From Pseudobacteriovorax sp. (GTDB lineage: Bacteria > Bdellovibrionota_B > Oligoflexia > Oligoflexales > Oligoflexaceae), in assembly GCA_013215145.1 (NCBI GenBank), contig JABSRP010000003.1:90381-154380 (forward strand): a DNA stretch of 64,000 nucleotides, given 5' to 3'. The position numbers and the translations under genes are program-made. Shown here piece by piece: positions 44,893 to 54,153 of the stretch. Under the pieces are notes generated by a model, which had not been told where the DNA came from, did not search any database, and was given only the letters and a program-made list of their open reading frames with translations. Within the stretch, counting starts at the first letter, position 1; each line of letters begins with the position of its first letter.

Positions 44893-46878
44893 ATGGAAAA
44901 GATTTCTTTTTTTCTTTGGATTGCAGCGGCATTCTTTTTTATTTTTCCACAAGTGTCGGTAGCTGTCGTTGACATTCAAGAAAGTGGCACACAGATATCT
45001 CCACGAGACACGACAATTCTCATCGATGATACGGGTGAGCTCGAGCTTGAGGATGTCTTTGAAGTAGAATTCAATACATCCGATTTAGACTCCTTCGTGT
45101 TTTCAAACCAAAAGAACCGGGTTGTATGGGTCAGACTTATACTCAACAATTTGAGTAGTGACGAGCAAATCTTCTTACAGGCAAAATTCAATGCTATTGG
45201 TAAAATAAGAGCCTACTTACCAAAAACTCATTCGGAGCGGAAAACTTCTCTATCAGACTATGAGAGTTATGAGGCAGGACGAGATATAGTCATGAGTAAA
45301 TGGCCTGTTTTCAGCAACTATCCTACTTTCTCTTTTTCTATCCCCACCTCTAGTGATAACCGAATCATCCGTGATGTTGTAATATACCTAGCAGTCGAGT
45401 CATCCATCCCAATTATAAATTTCCCTCTATACGTCTATACGACTCAATCATATTTTCAATCACAGCTTGATAGTCTAATTGCTTTAGCGCTTTATACTGG
45501 AATCATTCTGTCTATAACCATCTATAATTTTTTCTTGTGGCTTACTCTGAGAGAAAAGACATTCCTCGTATATGCAGCGATGTTGTTTGCCGGGCATGGA
45601 TGCGCAATAATTGGGATTCAAGGATATATTCAGCAATTCCTTCTACAAGACAGTGTTTGGTTGAATCACAACTTAGTTGCACTAGGAAATATATTCTTCT
45701 CATACTTTTGTTTACAATTTGTTTCACACTTCTGCAACTTCAAGGAGAAGGCACCAAATTTCCAACTTGGAGTAAAGATTTTGTCGATTATCTGCCTTGC
45801 GCTGTTCCTATTAACCGTCATCGACTTAAATCCAAGCGGAAGTCCGATACTTCTTACTATGGTCGCCTCAGTGCTTGGTATTCTAAGTTGCATCTATCTG
45901 GCAGTGATGAAGAGATCTCGAACTGCAATCTTTTACCTCATTGCTTGGGTACCACTAGTATTGTGTTTGGCAATCTACTTTTATTCTGTCCACTCTAGTG
46001 ATCACGGATTCTCTATATATTGGCTATACAGTGGCGCCGCCATCGAAGCGATGATTCTATCTTTAGGAATAGGGAATCGGTTTCATGCGATAAAAATTGC
46101 GAGAATTCGGGAGTTTGAGGAGAAAGTTCATGCTCACCGACAACTACTAAAGATGACATTCCCTCATACTGTAACCAAAATCAACGAGGGTCAAAACATA
46201 GAACATACCATGCCTATTGGAAGGCAGAGCTCTGTTCCTGTAATAAGCTTCGACATAGTTGGATCGACAAAAATCTCACATCCAGACTACTTCAGGGTAT
46301 CTGAAGAATTGCTGAGTAAATGTTACTTGACAATGATGGAAGGGTACCAAGAGAACCCGCTTAAAGCCAATGCGTATCGTATCAGGGATACTGGAGATGG
46401 ATTCCTTTGTTCGATTGGCTTCCCCTTTGCACCTCCTCAGGATCAGGTTCCCGAAGTATTGGCGGTCGAACTTAGTATCAGATTTTGTCAAATCTTCGCG
46501 AAAAAGATGGCGACGTTGAACTATAGCAGCCCCATCCGATGCGCGATTGGAATTGCATCCGGAGACATTCTAGGCTTCTTCCCTCGAGACGGCATCATCC
46601 AATACGACCTAAGAGGCAATGCCATCGTGCTCGCCACACGATATGAGGCCATGAGGAATAAGGTTTATGACAGGTATCCCCAGCATTCTGATAAAAGCAT
46701 TATATTTGTTCAAGAAAACGTGTTTTCTGCGCTACCCAAAACCATGCAGAGACTATTTCATAAATGGGATGCTACGCTAGTAGGCTGCGAAGTCAGGGAT
46801 GATCCTGAAGCAAAAGCTGCTTATTTTATGACATTGGAAGCAGCTGGCGCTTTGAGTGAATCGAGATCTTCAGCATAA
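44893..46878 (+). CDS. 7TMR-DISM class III cyclase
   Basis: The protein is 661 aa. A signal peptide (AAAFFFIFPQVSVAV) is followed by a DISM domain (about 30-190), about seven helices (about 200-405), the linker FPHTVTKINEGQNIEHTMP and a cyclase domain: SFDIVGST, IRDTGDGFLCSIG and YDLRGNAIVLATRYE. The purine-binding Lys is Arg and the catalytic Asn is Val, the most diverged site among the four paralogues, so substrate (ATP or GTP) and activity are uncertain. It starts just after IS91 copy A, which may supply or disrupt its promoter. Confidence 0.87.
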   Translation: MEKISFFLWIAAAFFFIFPQVSVAVVDIQESGTQISPRDTTILIDDTGELELEDVFEVEFNTSDLDSFVFSNQKNRVVWVRLILNNLSSDEQIFLQAKFNAIGKIRAYLPKTHSERKTSLSDYESYEAGRDIVMSKWPVFSNYPTFSFSIPTSSDNRIIRDVVIYLAVESSIPIINFPLYVYTTQSYFQSQLDSLIALALYTGIILSITIYNFFLWLTLREKTFLVYAAMLFAGHGCAIIGIQGYIQQFLLQDSVWLNHNLVALGNIFFSYFCLQFVSHFCNFKEKAPNFQLGVKILSIICLALFLLTVIDLNPSGSPILLTMVASVLGILSCIYLAVMKRSRTAIFYLIAWVPLVLCLAIYFYSVHSSDHGFSIYWLYSGAAIEAMILSLGIGNRFHAIKIARIREFEEKVHAHRQLLKMTFPHTVTKINEGQNIEHTMPIGRQSSVPVISFDIVGSTKISHPDYFRVSEELLSKCYLTMMEGYQENPLKANAYRIRDTGDGFLCSIGFPFAPPQDQVPEVLAVELSIRFCQIFAKKMATLNYSSPIRCAIGIASGDILGFFPRDGIIQYDLRGNAIVLATRYEAMRNKVYDRYPQHSDKSIIFVQENVFSALPKTMQRLFHKWDATLVGCEVRDDPEAKAAYFMTLEAAGALSESRSSA

Positions 46879-47223
46879 GAAGGAAACCTAAGGGAATGTT
46901 CCTCTACAGTGCAGTGAATCAGTAGCAGCTAGCTAAAATCAAACTATGAATCTTTTACAGAATCTCGATGTAGAAACAAACCTCTTGTTGTAGACAGCGG
47001 AATCAAGAGCAATGATGCCGAGGTGCCCGATCTTCTTGACCGATAAGTGGGGAATATTGTCCATCTTGGACTCCCAAAATCGCAAGTTTATCGAAAAGTC
47101 GGTTGTATTCTAGTTGACATGATGGAGAGGTATGGTGATTTTTAGTGGATGAGAAGAAAGAGGCAGCGTACTCTCGTGGTTCTTGACGCCACGCCCATTG
47201 TTTCCAATGAGGGAGAATACGCT
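46879..47223. other. Region with possible gene debris
   Basis: About 345 bp. A 33-codon frame ending at 47146 (KSQVYRKVGCILVDMMERYG) faintly resembles the C-terminus of UmuC-type polymerases, but this is too short to call. The left end of the IS256 fragment should lie here. Confidence 0.3.
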
Positions 47224-47790
47224 ATGACAGAAGCTACCAGCAATCTTTCAATCTTGCCACTAAAACCTGAGGACCCCTTGATGCAGATCCTTCGTGAAGG
47301 TGCTCAGAAGCTACTAAGACAGGCTATTGAGGCAGAGGTTGATGCGTACATCGAATTGCATCAGAACCAGAAAGATGAACGAGGAAGGCGCTTGGTGGTA
47401 AGAAATGGCCACCATCCAGAAAGAGACATTCAGACGCCCCTAGGCGGACTCCCGATTCGTAAGCCGAAGGTCAACGATAAACGTCTGGACGAGAGTGGTC
47501 AGCGGATCAGATTCACTAGCAAGATCCTCCCTCCGTATCTCAAGAAGACCAAGAATATGGAGGAGCTGATCCCATGGCTGTATCTCAAGGGTATCTCTTC
47601 AGGTGACATGTCAGAGGCTCTGGAAGCACTGCTTGGCAAGAATGCAAAAGGCCTCTCAGCTTCAACGGTAACACGGCTGAAATGTGCATGGTGGGATGAT
47701 TATCAGAATTGGCAGAAAAGATCCCTGGAAGGCAAGAAATTTGTGTATATTTGGGCCGACGGAATTCACATACGAATGTTTTTGAGAAGA
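47224..47790 (+). pseudogene. IS256/Mutator-type transposase fragment
   Basis: The ATG at 47224 follows GAGGGAG. AIEAEVDAYIELHQNQKDER, VRNGHHPERDIQTPLGGL and VPK-like IRKPKV, then LIPWLYLKGISSGDMSEAL and YIWADGIH are the N-terminal half of an IS256 transposase. The frame departs from the family right after the first catalytic Asp (ADG) and ends at 47865, so about half the protein is missing. The sequence beyond 47790 belongs to another broken gene. Confidence 0.8.
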
Positions 47791-47927
47791 GTTTCGTATT
47801 TGATAGTGTTTATGCGTCCCACAACTATGGAAAGGATAGTACCCACCCAGATGAAAGCAAAATAAGAAATGAATTTGGCAAATGTTGGGAAATTTTCCGG
47901 ATTCTTAGTGAACATAGGGAGGTATAA
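47770..47927 (+). pseudogene. C-terminal remnant of unknown gene after IS256
   Basis: In a different frame from the transposase fragment, the sequence VFEKSFVFDSVYASHNYG and NEFGKCWEIFRILSEHREV reads to a stop at 47927. It looks like the tail of a gene cut by the IS256 insertion or deletion. Not recognised. Confidence 0.3.
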
Positions 47928-48015
47928 TATCAATAGCTGAACAGGAAGAGCTCGAAAAAGATACTGCTGCCATGTCCTCTTGAAGCATTAATTGTTCGGC
48001 TGGAAAGAATGATCT

Positions 48016-48969
48016 ATGGGTAAAAAACTCTTAAAAATAACTATGTTTGGCTTGGTCACTTTGTTTCTTTTTGTCCAAATTGGCTGGTTCATGTTGCCAA
48101 TGCTGGCACCAGTTCTTTCCGGAGCTAGTGACTGGGTGCCGATTCCCCTCGAAAACGTCAAGACAAGCTGTTATCAGGAGAGCGAGCCTTTATCATGGAC
48201 TTGGTGTGTCCATAAAATGGAGCATCAGAGTCAAGATACAATCCTTTATCATCTCCATGGTCGTCGTGGCGCTGCTAATTGGTGGAACGATAAGGAGTAT
48301 TTCTCCGGAGATGTCATGAACCTCTGGGACAGGCAAGATCTTGTCCCGCCAACCGTAGTTGGTATCTCGTTTGGACCTCTTTGGTTACTGCAAGACGAGG
48401 AAAGCATGAGCGGTGAGGCTCCGCCCATAGGGCTTTTGACAGAGCAGCTTATCCCCAAGATCGAAATACAGCTTGGACTCAAAATAAAGAAACGCATGGT
48501 GGTTGGTGAGTCCATGGGTGGAGTCAATGCCTTGATGCTTCTAGCTCACGCCTCAGGATCATTTGCGCGGGTGGCCGCACTCTGTCCGCCCTTGTCTCAA
48601 CTGCCGCCGGATGCTGCTCTCACAGATATTTTCAAGAAAGTTACAGACTCATCTCTTAGTTTGAAGAGGGCCTTACTACTTTCAGCCATGGGGCGCTACT
48701 TTTACCCCGAATCCGATCGTTGGTATAAGCTCGATCCTGTGCAAAAGCTTGCTGTGACTCAGCAAGTCAACACAAAATCCGTCTACATCAGCTCTGGTCA
48801 GCGAGATGATTGGGATTGTCAAGGTGGAATTCCAGCACTCACTAGGGAACTCGAACGATTAAATGTGGATGTGACCCTTGACACCAGAGACGCTGGTCAT
48901 TGCTGGGTCGATCCTAAAAAACTAGCGACGTTTCTCGTGGGCGAAAAAGTTGAACATACACTCCTATAA
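48016..48969 (+). CDS. Esterase-like alpha/beta hydrolase
   Basis: The protein is 317 aa with an N-terminal membrane helix or uncleaved signal (ITMFGLVTLFLFVQIGWFML). ILYHLHGRRGAANWW is the oxyanion region, MVVGESMGGVNALM the nucleophile elbow (Ser), YISSGQRDDWD the acid region and TRDAGHCW the His. The pattern is that of putative esterase (esterase D-like) proteins. It probably acts in the periplasm. Substrate unknown. Confidence 0.75.
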   Translation: MGKKLLKITMFGLVTLFLFVQIGWFMLPMLAPVLSGASDWVPIPLENVKTSCYQESEPLSWTWCVHKMEHQSQDTILYHLHGRRGAANWWNDKEYFSGDVMNLWDRQDLVPPTVVGISFGPLWLLQDEESMSGEAPPIGLLTEQLIPKIEIQLGLKIKKRMVVGESMGGVNALMLLAHASGSFARVAALCPPLSQLPPDAALTDIFKKVTDSSLSLKRALLLSAMGRYFYPESDRWYKLDPVQKLAVTQQVNTKSVYISSGQRDDWDCQGGIPALTRELERLNVDVTLDTRDAGHCWVDPKKLATFLVGEKVEHTLL

Positions 48970-49262
48970 GTCGTCGAAGGGCACGTTTCGTCAGGTAGGC
49001 GATGAGGTTAGGAAACTTGCGAATAAACCCAGGAAATCCTTCCTTGTGGACTATTTTTTTACCAATTGTATTTAAGAATATAGTTTTTTTCCGACTACGC
49101 TTCCCATCGACAGCTGGATAACCATGCTTCTTAAATATATGGGTAAAATAAATCATAAAGAGCAGGGGCTGTCATTGCTAGCATATCTGAAACCATAGCC
49201 GCAAAAGCCTCAATGCTCTTCAATTGAGCCCCAGCTGATTTTTCATTTAAGTAAAAAGTGAG
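48914..49262 (-). pseudogene. Degraded C-terminal gene remnant
   Basis: Two adjoining minus-strand frames read as one protein tail: ARELTFYLNEKSAGAQLKS … ALYDLFYPYI, then after a frame change KKHGYPAVDGKRSRKKTIF … FPGFIRKFPNLIAYLTKRAL. Composition is protein-like, but no start exists and the family is not recognised. It overlaps the esterase 3' end by about 55 bp, where the reading may already be spurious. Confidence 0.35.
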
Positions 49263-49414
49263 TTCTCGTGCTGTTGAAGATTTTTTTTACCCCCCTGTAA
49301 CCCGCCATAATAAAACGTAGAAAGCGTAAGTCTGTTAAAAAAAGTAACTCATTTTTAGGGTTCCCTAAACAACAACACTGTTCCTGCCGATTCCGTGGCC
49401 AACAGGGAGATGAT
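49263..49414. other. Promoter region of the oxidase operon
   Basis: About 150 bp, with runs of A, T and C, and GGGAG just before the ATG at 49415. No exact promoter could be assigned. Confidence 0.35.
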
Positions 49415-50980
49415 ATGAGCTTAACTCAAGAAGCAGACTACTTTACAACAACAGCAGTTGCTATTGTTGGTAATGACCACGTGATCTTCGATGCCGCGCC
49501 ATACGAGAGAAACTGCTCTGGCTTTGCAGTTAAAGTAAGGCTCGTGATTCGGCCCGAAACCAAGCAGCAGATTGAACAAATCATTCAGCTGGCAAATCAA
49601 GAATCTGTCCTACTCCACCCAATCTCGACGGGAAAAAACTGGGGAATGGGCTCGAAACTCCCAACCTCTCAGGATGTTGTGCTTCTTGATTTAAGTCGGA
49701 TGACGAGAATCATTTCCCATGACGATCAGTTGGGACTCGTCGAAATCGAACCTGGTGTGACCCAGTTGCAACTTGCCGAGTACTTGTCCCAAAAAGGGAG
49801 TCGATACTTTTTGGATGTAACCGGCAGCGGTACCAGCACGAGTATCATTGGCAACACCCTGGAGCGAGGTGTTACCTATCATCGTGAACGAGCAGAATCT
49901 GTCGTATCTGTAGAGGTAGTGCTCGGTGATGGAAGGGTCGTCAAGACAGGTTGGTGTTCCGAAAACCCGTCTGATTTCAGCCAAATCTACAAACACGGTA
50001 TAGGGCCGTCGCTTCTTGGTCTATTCGTGCAATCTAATTATGGTGTTGTCACCTCAGCTGTGATCCAACTGATGAAAAAACCATCCTATCAAGAGGCCTT
50101 TCTGCTGAGTATTCCAAATGATGCTGCGATGCTAGAAGTGATGGCAAAGTTGCGAGATCTCAAGCAAGAGTTGGTCCTTGAGAGTATTCCACACATTGCC
50201 AACAGTCGGCGTAGGGAGGTCACGATGAGTCCGGCTCTGGCCAATGCTTTTCCGGACTTATCTCGGGATGAAATTGGCCGAATCCTCAATAAAGAGCTCA
50301 CGGGGGAATGGAGCGGTATAGGTTCTGTACTGGGTGACAAAAAACTGGTGAAACAAAAGTTGAAGGTTATCCGGAAAAGTTTGAAAGGTCTTTGCACAGT
50401 AAAATCATTCAGTGAAGACACTCTGCTCTTATCTCATAAAATACTTTCATTCTTTAACTTGAACACCAAGAAAGTTCTCGTCGAGTCCTTGTTGCCAACT
50501 CTAAAGCTTGCCTTGGGAACTCCTGACGACTCCGCTTTGAAGAGTATCTATTGGCCAATCACTACAAAAATTGATCATGATCACACGGATCCTGATCAGG
50601 GCAAGGCAGGTATTCTTTTTGTGGCCCCGATCATTCCCGCAAACCATGAGTCCATCCAGGCTCTCCATAGACTTGTGCACGAGACGCTACCTGGATTTCA
50701 ACCCGCGATTACTCTCAATCTCATTTCTGGTTATGCAATTGAAGCGGTCATAAGCATTGATTTTGATAATAGCAATAGCGAGCAACGCGACGCGGCTCAC
50801 AGAGTGATAGGCGAACTGGTCAAAAGCATGATCGCTGATAAAATCTATCCTTATCGACTGGACATTGGCAATATGGAAAAGCTGAAAGACATCAAAAACC
50901 CATACTTTCAGCTGCAGCGAGAGATCAAGACGATCTGCGATCCAAAGGGTATTGTGTCAGAGGGTAGGTATGTCGTCTAG
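49415..50980 (+). CDS. FAD-linked oxidase of the vanillyl-alcohol-oxidase type
   Basis: The protein is 521 aa. The PCMH-type FAD domain is clear: LLHPISTGKNWGMGSKLP, VVLLDLSRMTRII, LVEIEPGVTQLQLAEYL, IIGNTLERGVTYHRERAE and VEVVLGDGRVVKTG. The order and the GNTLERGV segment are closest to p-cresol methylhydroxylase and vanillyl-alcohol oxidase flavoproteins, which oxidise para-substituted phenols. The substrate is not provable here, and covalent flavin attachment is uncertain. No signal peptide. First gene of a three-gene operon; its stop overlaps the next start by 11 bp. Confidence 0.82.
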   Translation: MSLTQEADYFTTTAVAIVGNDHVIFDAAPYERNCSGFAVKVRLVIRPETKQQIEQIIQLANQESVLLHPISTGKNWGMGSKLPTSQDVVLLDLSRMTRIISHDDQLGLVEIEPGVTQLQLAEYLSQKGSRYFLDVTGSGTSTSIIGNTLERGVTYHRERAESVVSVEVVLGDGRVVKTGWCSENPSDFSQIYKHGIGPSLLGLFVQSNYGVVTSAVIQLMKKPSYQEAFLLSIPNDAAMLEVMAKLRDLKQELVLESIPHIANSRRREVTMSPALANAFPDLSRDEIGRILNKELTGEWSGIGSVLGDKKLVKQKLKVIRKSLKGLCTVKSFSEDTLLLSHKILSFFNLNTKKVLVESLLPTLKLALGTPDDSALKSIYWPITTKIDHDHTDPDQGKAGILFVAPIIPANHESIQALHRLVHETLPGFQPAITLNLISGYAIEAVISIDFDNSNSEQRDAAHRVIGELVKSMIADKIYPYRLDIGNMEKLKDIKNPYFQLQREIKTICDPKGIVSEGRYVV

Positions 50981-52394
50981 GACTCTGATGCAGCGGATTA
51001 TTCTTTTTTTCTTTCCCGAGATAAACCTCGAAGGCACTTCTTGGAAGACTCTTTGGGATCAAGAAATCTATCGAGAGAGATGGCGCAAGTCCTATCTTCT
51101 GTTAGGTATCACGGGTGCAGTCTTGCTCGCTCATCATTGGCTTGTCGACGCCTTTGTCAACCCCGTGCCTGCCGAAAATTGGCTTTGGTATCGCATTGGC
51201 TATGGCTCCCTAGGAATAGTTCTTGCTGCCGTGGTCTACTTGAGTCAATCACGCAACAGCTATATTGTATCGTTGCCAGTTCTGTTCTATTACATTGGCT
51301 TAACAGCTTTGCAGACAATGACGATCCATTGGGATTCTCGATCGCCAGTTCTGTTTACTGTTCTTTTGCCTTTCATGTATTTATCTCTTGGAGCTTATTC
51401 GATGCGCCATGCTCTCTTCTTCTATGCATGTGTTGTATGCTCACAGATGGTCATTGTATCCTGGTATGAAAACGATTATGTTGGTTCTGGAGCTGTGCTT
51501 ACCAGCAGCTATTTGGTTCTTTTTGTTGCTGTGTTGATGACAAGCAACTCCTACTCCCAAAAGCTCAAGAATTTCATTTTGCGGCAAAAATATAGTGAAA
51601 AGCAAGCAGATCTCATCAAACATCAAAAGTCACTGAATCAATACTTGAGGGGATTCCTATCTAAAGAACACTATTTAAGGCTAAAATCCTTGAGTAGTTC
51701 GGGTGAATCGATCTTGTCTTCCATTGAGAAGGTGTTTAGGCCCGAGATGAAAATGATCGCTTGTATCTATAGTGACGTGCGGAACTATACCGAAAGATCA
51801 CGAAATGAGGATAACCTCTTCATTAACGGAGTGATGCCTAACATCTCCGAACTCACTGGTATTGTCGATAACAACCGAGGAATCCCAAGATTAGTCGGTG
51901 ACCTTATTTTTTCCTATTTCGATTTCAATGAACACGAGCACTCCTTGATCTATGCATTGCGCTCAGCTGCCATGATGAAGAGTCGCAATATTGAGCTTAA
52001 CAAGAAATTGGGCATCAAACCCATCGAAAGAAACTTTGTCGTTTGTTCGGGAGAAGCCATGGTCGGGAATATTGGACCCAGAGAACATGCGCGCGAGATC
52101 ACAGCACTCGGTAGCTGTGTAAACCTGGGTCATAGATTGGATGACTATGCTAAGACCAATAGATCCATTCCACCAAGCAGTATCATCGTGTCTTCATCCG
52201 TGAAAGAATTCTTGGCTGATCGTATTGATTATCATGAATTAGAAGAAATATCTCTACAACCAAATTCTGTAAAAGACTTTCCAGAGTTAACGTTTATCTA
52301 TGTGATACCTAACGAAAAAACTCTAGACAAGGCTATAAACGACTACATTGGAGGAAATACCAGTGTCGAAAATCGAGGTAGCAACGCAGCGTGA
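50970..52394 (+). CDS. Membrane class IIIb-like adenylate cyclase
   Basis: The ATG at 50970 is preferred over 50952 because AGGG/TAGG lies just upstream. It encodes 474 aa: an N-terminal soluble stretch, about six helices (about 35-195), a coiled coil and a class III cyclase domain. Motifs are IYSDVRNYT (metal Asp), RLVGDLIFSYF (second metal Asp) and EITALGSCVNLGHR, which keeps the catalytic Asn and Arg. The purine positions are Arg and Thr; Thr is typical of class IIIb cyclases. Unlike the DISM cyclases it has no large periplasmic sensor. Translationally coupled to both neighbours. Confidence 0.82.
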   Translation: MSSRTLMQRIILFFFPEINLEGTSWKTLWDQEIYRERWRKSYLLLGITGAVLLAHHWLVDAFVNPVPAENWLWYRIGYGSLGIVLAAVVYLSQSRNSYIVSLPVLFYYIGLTALQTMTIHWDSRSPVLFTVLLPFMYLSLGAYSMRHALFFYACVVCSQMVIVSWYENDYVGSGAVLTSSYLVLFVAVLMTSNSYSQKLKNFILRQKYSEKQADLIKHQKSLNQYLRGFLSKEHYLRLKSLSSSGESILSSIEKVFRPEMKMIACIYSDVRNYTERSRNEDNLFINGVMPNISELTGIVDNNRGIPRLVGDLIFSYFDFNEHEHSLIYALRSAAMMKSRNIELNKKLGIKPIERNFVVCSGEAMVGNIGPREHAREITALGSCVNLGHRLDDYAKTNRSIPPSSIIVSSSVKEFLADRIDYHELEEISLQPNSVKDFPELTFIYVIPNEKTLDKAINDYIGGNTSVENRGSNAA

Positions 52395-53796
52395 TGAGCA
52401 CGGGGTGCATGGCACCATCTTGCCGATTGAAATCCGCAATGGTACGGGAGTTCAAGGGAAACTAATTACTGATAAGGGCAATCATGCGATCGAGATACTG
52501 CGTCTGAGCCCAGCAGGAATTGAGGTGACTTCTGACAAGGATTTAGCTACTATAGGAACAAATCTGGTCATTGAATTGTCTCTTGCTGGGCAGAATATTC
52601 AGCATCAAGTCATCGTCGTCTCCGAAGTTGAGAGTGAGTGGAAAGGTCAGCAGCATTTCGTCTACGGAATGAGGTGGATCTACGCCGAAAGGTCCGTTCC
52701 ACAAGTCGGGGAACCGCGCGGTGAAAAGCGCTGGCCGTGCAACTCATTATTTCCGCCAACAATCACAGCGCCTAACATCCTAAACTATGAAGATATGGTC
52801 ATCCTGCGCATGGTCGATCTCTCGGCTGAGGGGGCTCGCGCGGTCACTTCGTTACGAAACAAGTCTCTTGTTCCGGGGCTGAAACTGGAAGGTGTTTTTA
52901 GCTTTCCTATAACAGGTTCAATTAGTTGTAAGTTTGAGATACGTTGGACAAAAGAGGAGACTCTGCACGGAAAAAAAGAGCTCAATGTTGGACTCAAATT
53001 CGTGGAAAAAGAGGACTCGGTTAAGAGAGTTTTTGGCGAGTATCTTGCCCAGTTCGGCGACGTTCAAGACTTAAATGACCTCAGGAAAAGTGGTTTTTAT
53101 GTCAAGAGTGTCCACCAGTCTCTCCAGGTTCGTTATGCTAAGACGGAGAGTGAGCTTAATCAAGTGATTGAGCTCCGAAAGAAGGCCTACGTCGAATATA
53201 TGGGTGATGATAATATTGACATCAAAGAGCTTTACGATAAAGAGGATGCCAAGTCCCGTGTTATCCTAGCTACTCATTTTGATAGGAGTGTGGCGACGTC
53301 TCGCGTCGTCTTTTTTGGCGAAGACGATGTACCCGAGGTGTACCAAAAGATTCCTCTACCTGACAGTCTCAAAAAGAAAAATCTTGAAATCGTCGAAATC
53401 TCTAGATTTTGTATCGATAAAGGCTATCGTTCTTCAGACATCTTTTTGGGTCTTGTTAGGGAAAGTTTTTTGGTGATGGTCCAAGCGAAACGCCCGATTC
53501 TAATCGGGGCCACACCCGAGCACCTGATCGAACATTACCGATCTGTCGGCATTACTGTGTTTAAGGAACACTATTACTCACCGGAAAGTTGTCCAGAACT
53601 GAAGCTTTACCTCTTACAGCTGGATTTGCGTGACGTGCTCACTGGGAATCTCGTGTCTGCCAAAGTTTATGAATCCGTCTACGCTCCATTGCTCTTAGCG
53701 GCTCAGGAAAATGGTATCCTTGATCTCGACTTATCTGATCAAATTAATGTTTATAAAAAGAGAATTTTGGGCAAGATTATGTCATTTGTGAGGTAA
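52363..53796 (+). CDS. PilZ-domain N-acyltransferase-like (GNAT fold) protein
   Basis: The GTG at 52363 is the likely start because GGAGG sits eight bases upstream; it overlaps the cyclase gene by 32 bp. The product has 477 aa. Residues about 1-110 are a degenerate PilZ-like barrel, and about 115-230 a better PilZ domain with RGEKR (RxxxR) and MVDLSAEGAR (DxSxxG), the c-di-GMP-binding signature. From about 250, LNQVIELRKKAYVEYMGDD, ATSRVVFFGE and VEISRFCIDKGYRS fit the acyltransferase fold of FeeM-like N-acyl amino acid synthases and LuxI-type enzymes. Thus acyl transfer gated by c-di-GMP is inferred. Confidence 0.75.
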   Translation: MSKIEVATQRDEHGVHGTILPIEIRNGTGVQGKLITDKGNHAIEILRLSPAGIEVTSDKDLATIGTNLVIELSLAGQNIQHQVIVVSEVESEWKGQQHFVYGMRWIYAERSVPQVGEPRGEKRWPCNSLFPPTITAPNILNYEDMVILRMVDLSAEGARAVTSLRNKSLVPGLKLEGVFSFPITGSISCKFEIRWTKEETLHGKKELNVGLKFVEKEDSVKRVFGEYLAQFGDVQDLNDLRKSGFYVKSVHQSLQVRYAKTESELNQVIELRKKAYVEYMGDDNIDIKELYDKEDAKSRVILATHFDRSVATSRVVFFGEDDVPEVYQKIPLPDSLKKKNLEIVEISRFCIDKGYRSSDIFLGLVRESFLVMVQAKRPILIGATPEHLIEHYRSVGITVFKEHYYSPESCPELKLYLLQLDLRDVLTGNLVSAKVYESVYAPLLLAAQENGILDLDLSDQINVYKKRILGKIMSFVR

Positions 53797-53973
53797 CTTA
53801 AAGAAAAGCTAAACTTGTCTACCTCAATTTTGTAGATCATGAAGTCGCTATTTATGTAGAAGATAATGCAGATGTGAAAACATCTTAGAAAATTGATCGT
53901 TTAAATAACGAATCCACTACTGCAGGAAAGTGAAATTTAGCAATAAGACGTAATTTTTTTCTGCGCCACAAGT
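53797..53973. other. Convergent intergenic region
   Basis: About 180 bp between two converging genes. No strong hairpin terminator was identified. Confidence 0.4.
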
Positions 53974-54153
53974 TTAATTTATCTTACATGCTTTACCTTC
54001 TCGTTTCCATTGTTTCAGTTTGTCAGAATCTGCTGGGCAAGGTTGTATACCGGTACCACTAATGCCATCTTTAATGGAAGGAGGCTCGTAAGGATCTGTA
54101 GCGCAACCAGTAAATAGCATGGACAATACAAATATGACCGTCAGTAGCTTCAT
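53974..54153 (-). CDS. 59-aa lipoprotein
   Basis: A short gene of 59 aa starting MKLLTVIFVLSMLFTGCATD, a strong lipoprotein signal with lipobox FTGC. The mature part is about 43 residues with a Cys pair (GIQPCPADS … GKACKIN). GGAGAG precedes the ATG, which overlaps the upstream DUF6502 stop (ATGA), so the two are coupled. Function unknown. Confidence 0.75.
   Translation of the reverse strand: MKLLTVIFVLSMLFTGCATDPYEPPSIKDGISGTGIQPCPADSDKLKQWKREGKACKIN

Noticed and set aside
47047..47149. Frame resembling the C-terminus of UmuC-type DNA polymerase
   Set aside because: Only 33 codons with a single weak motif; not enough to assign a family.
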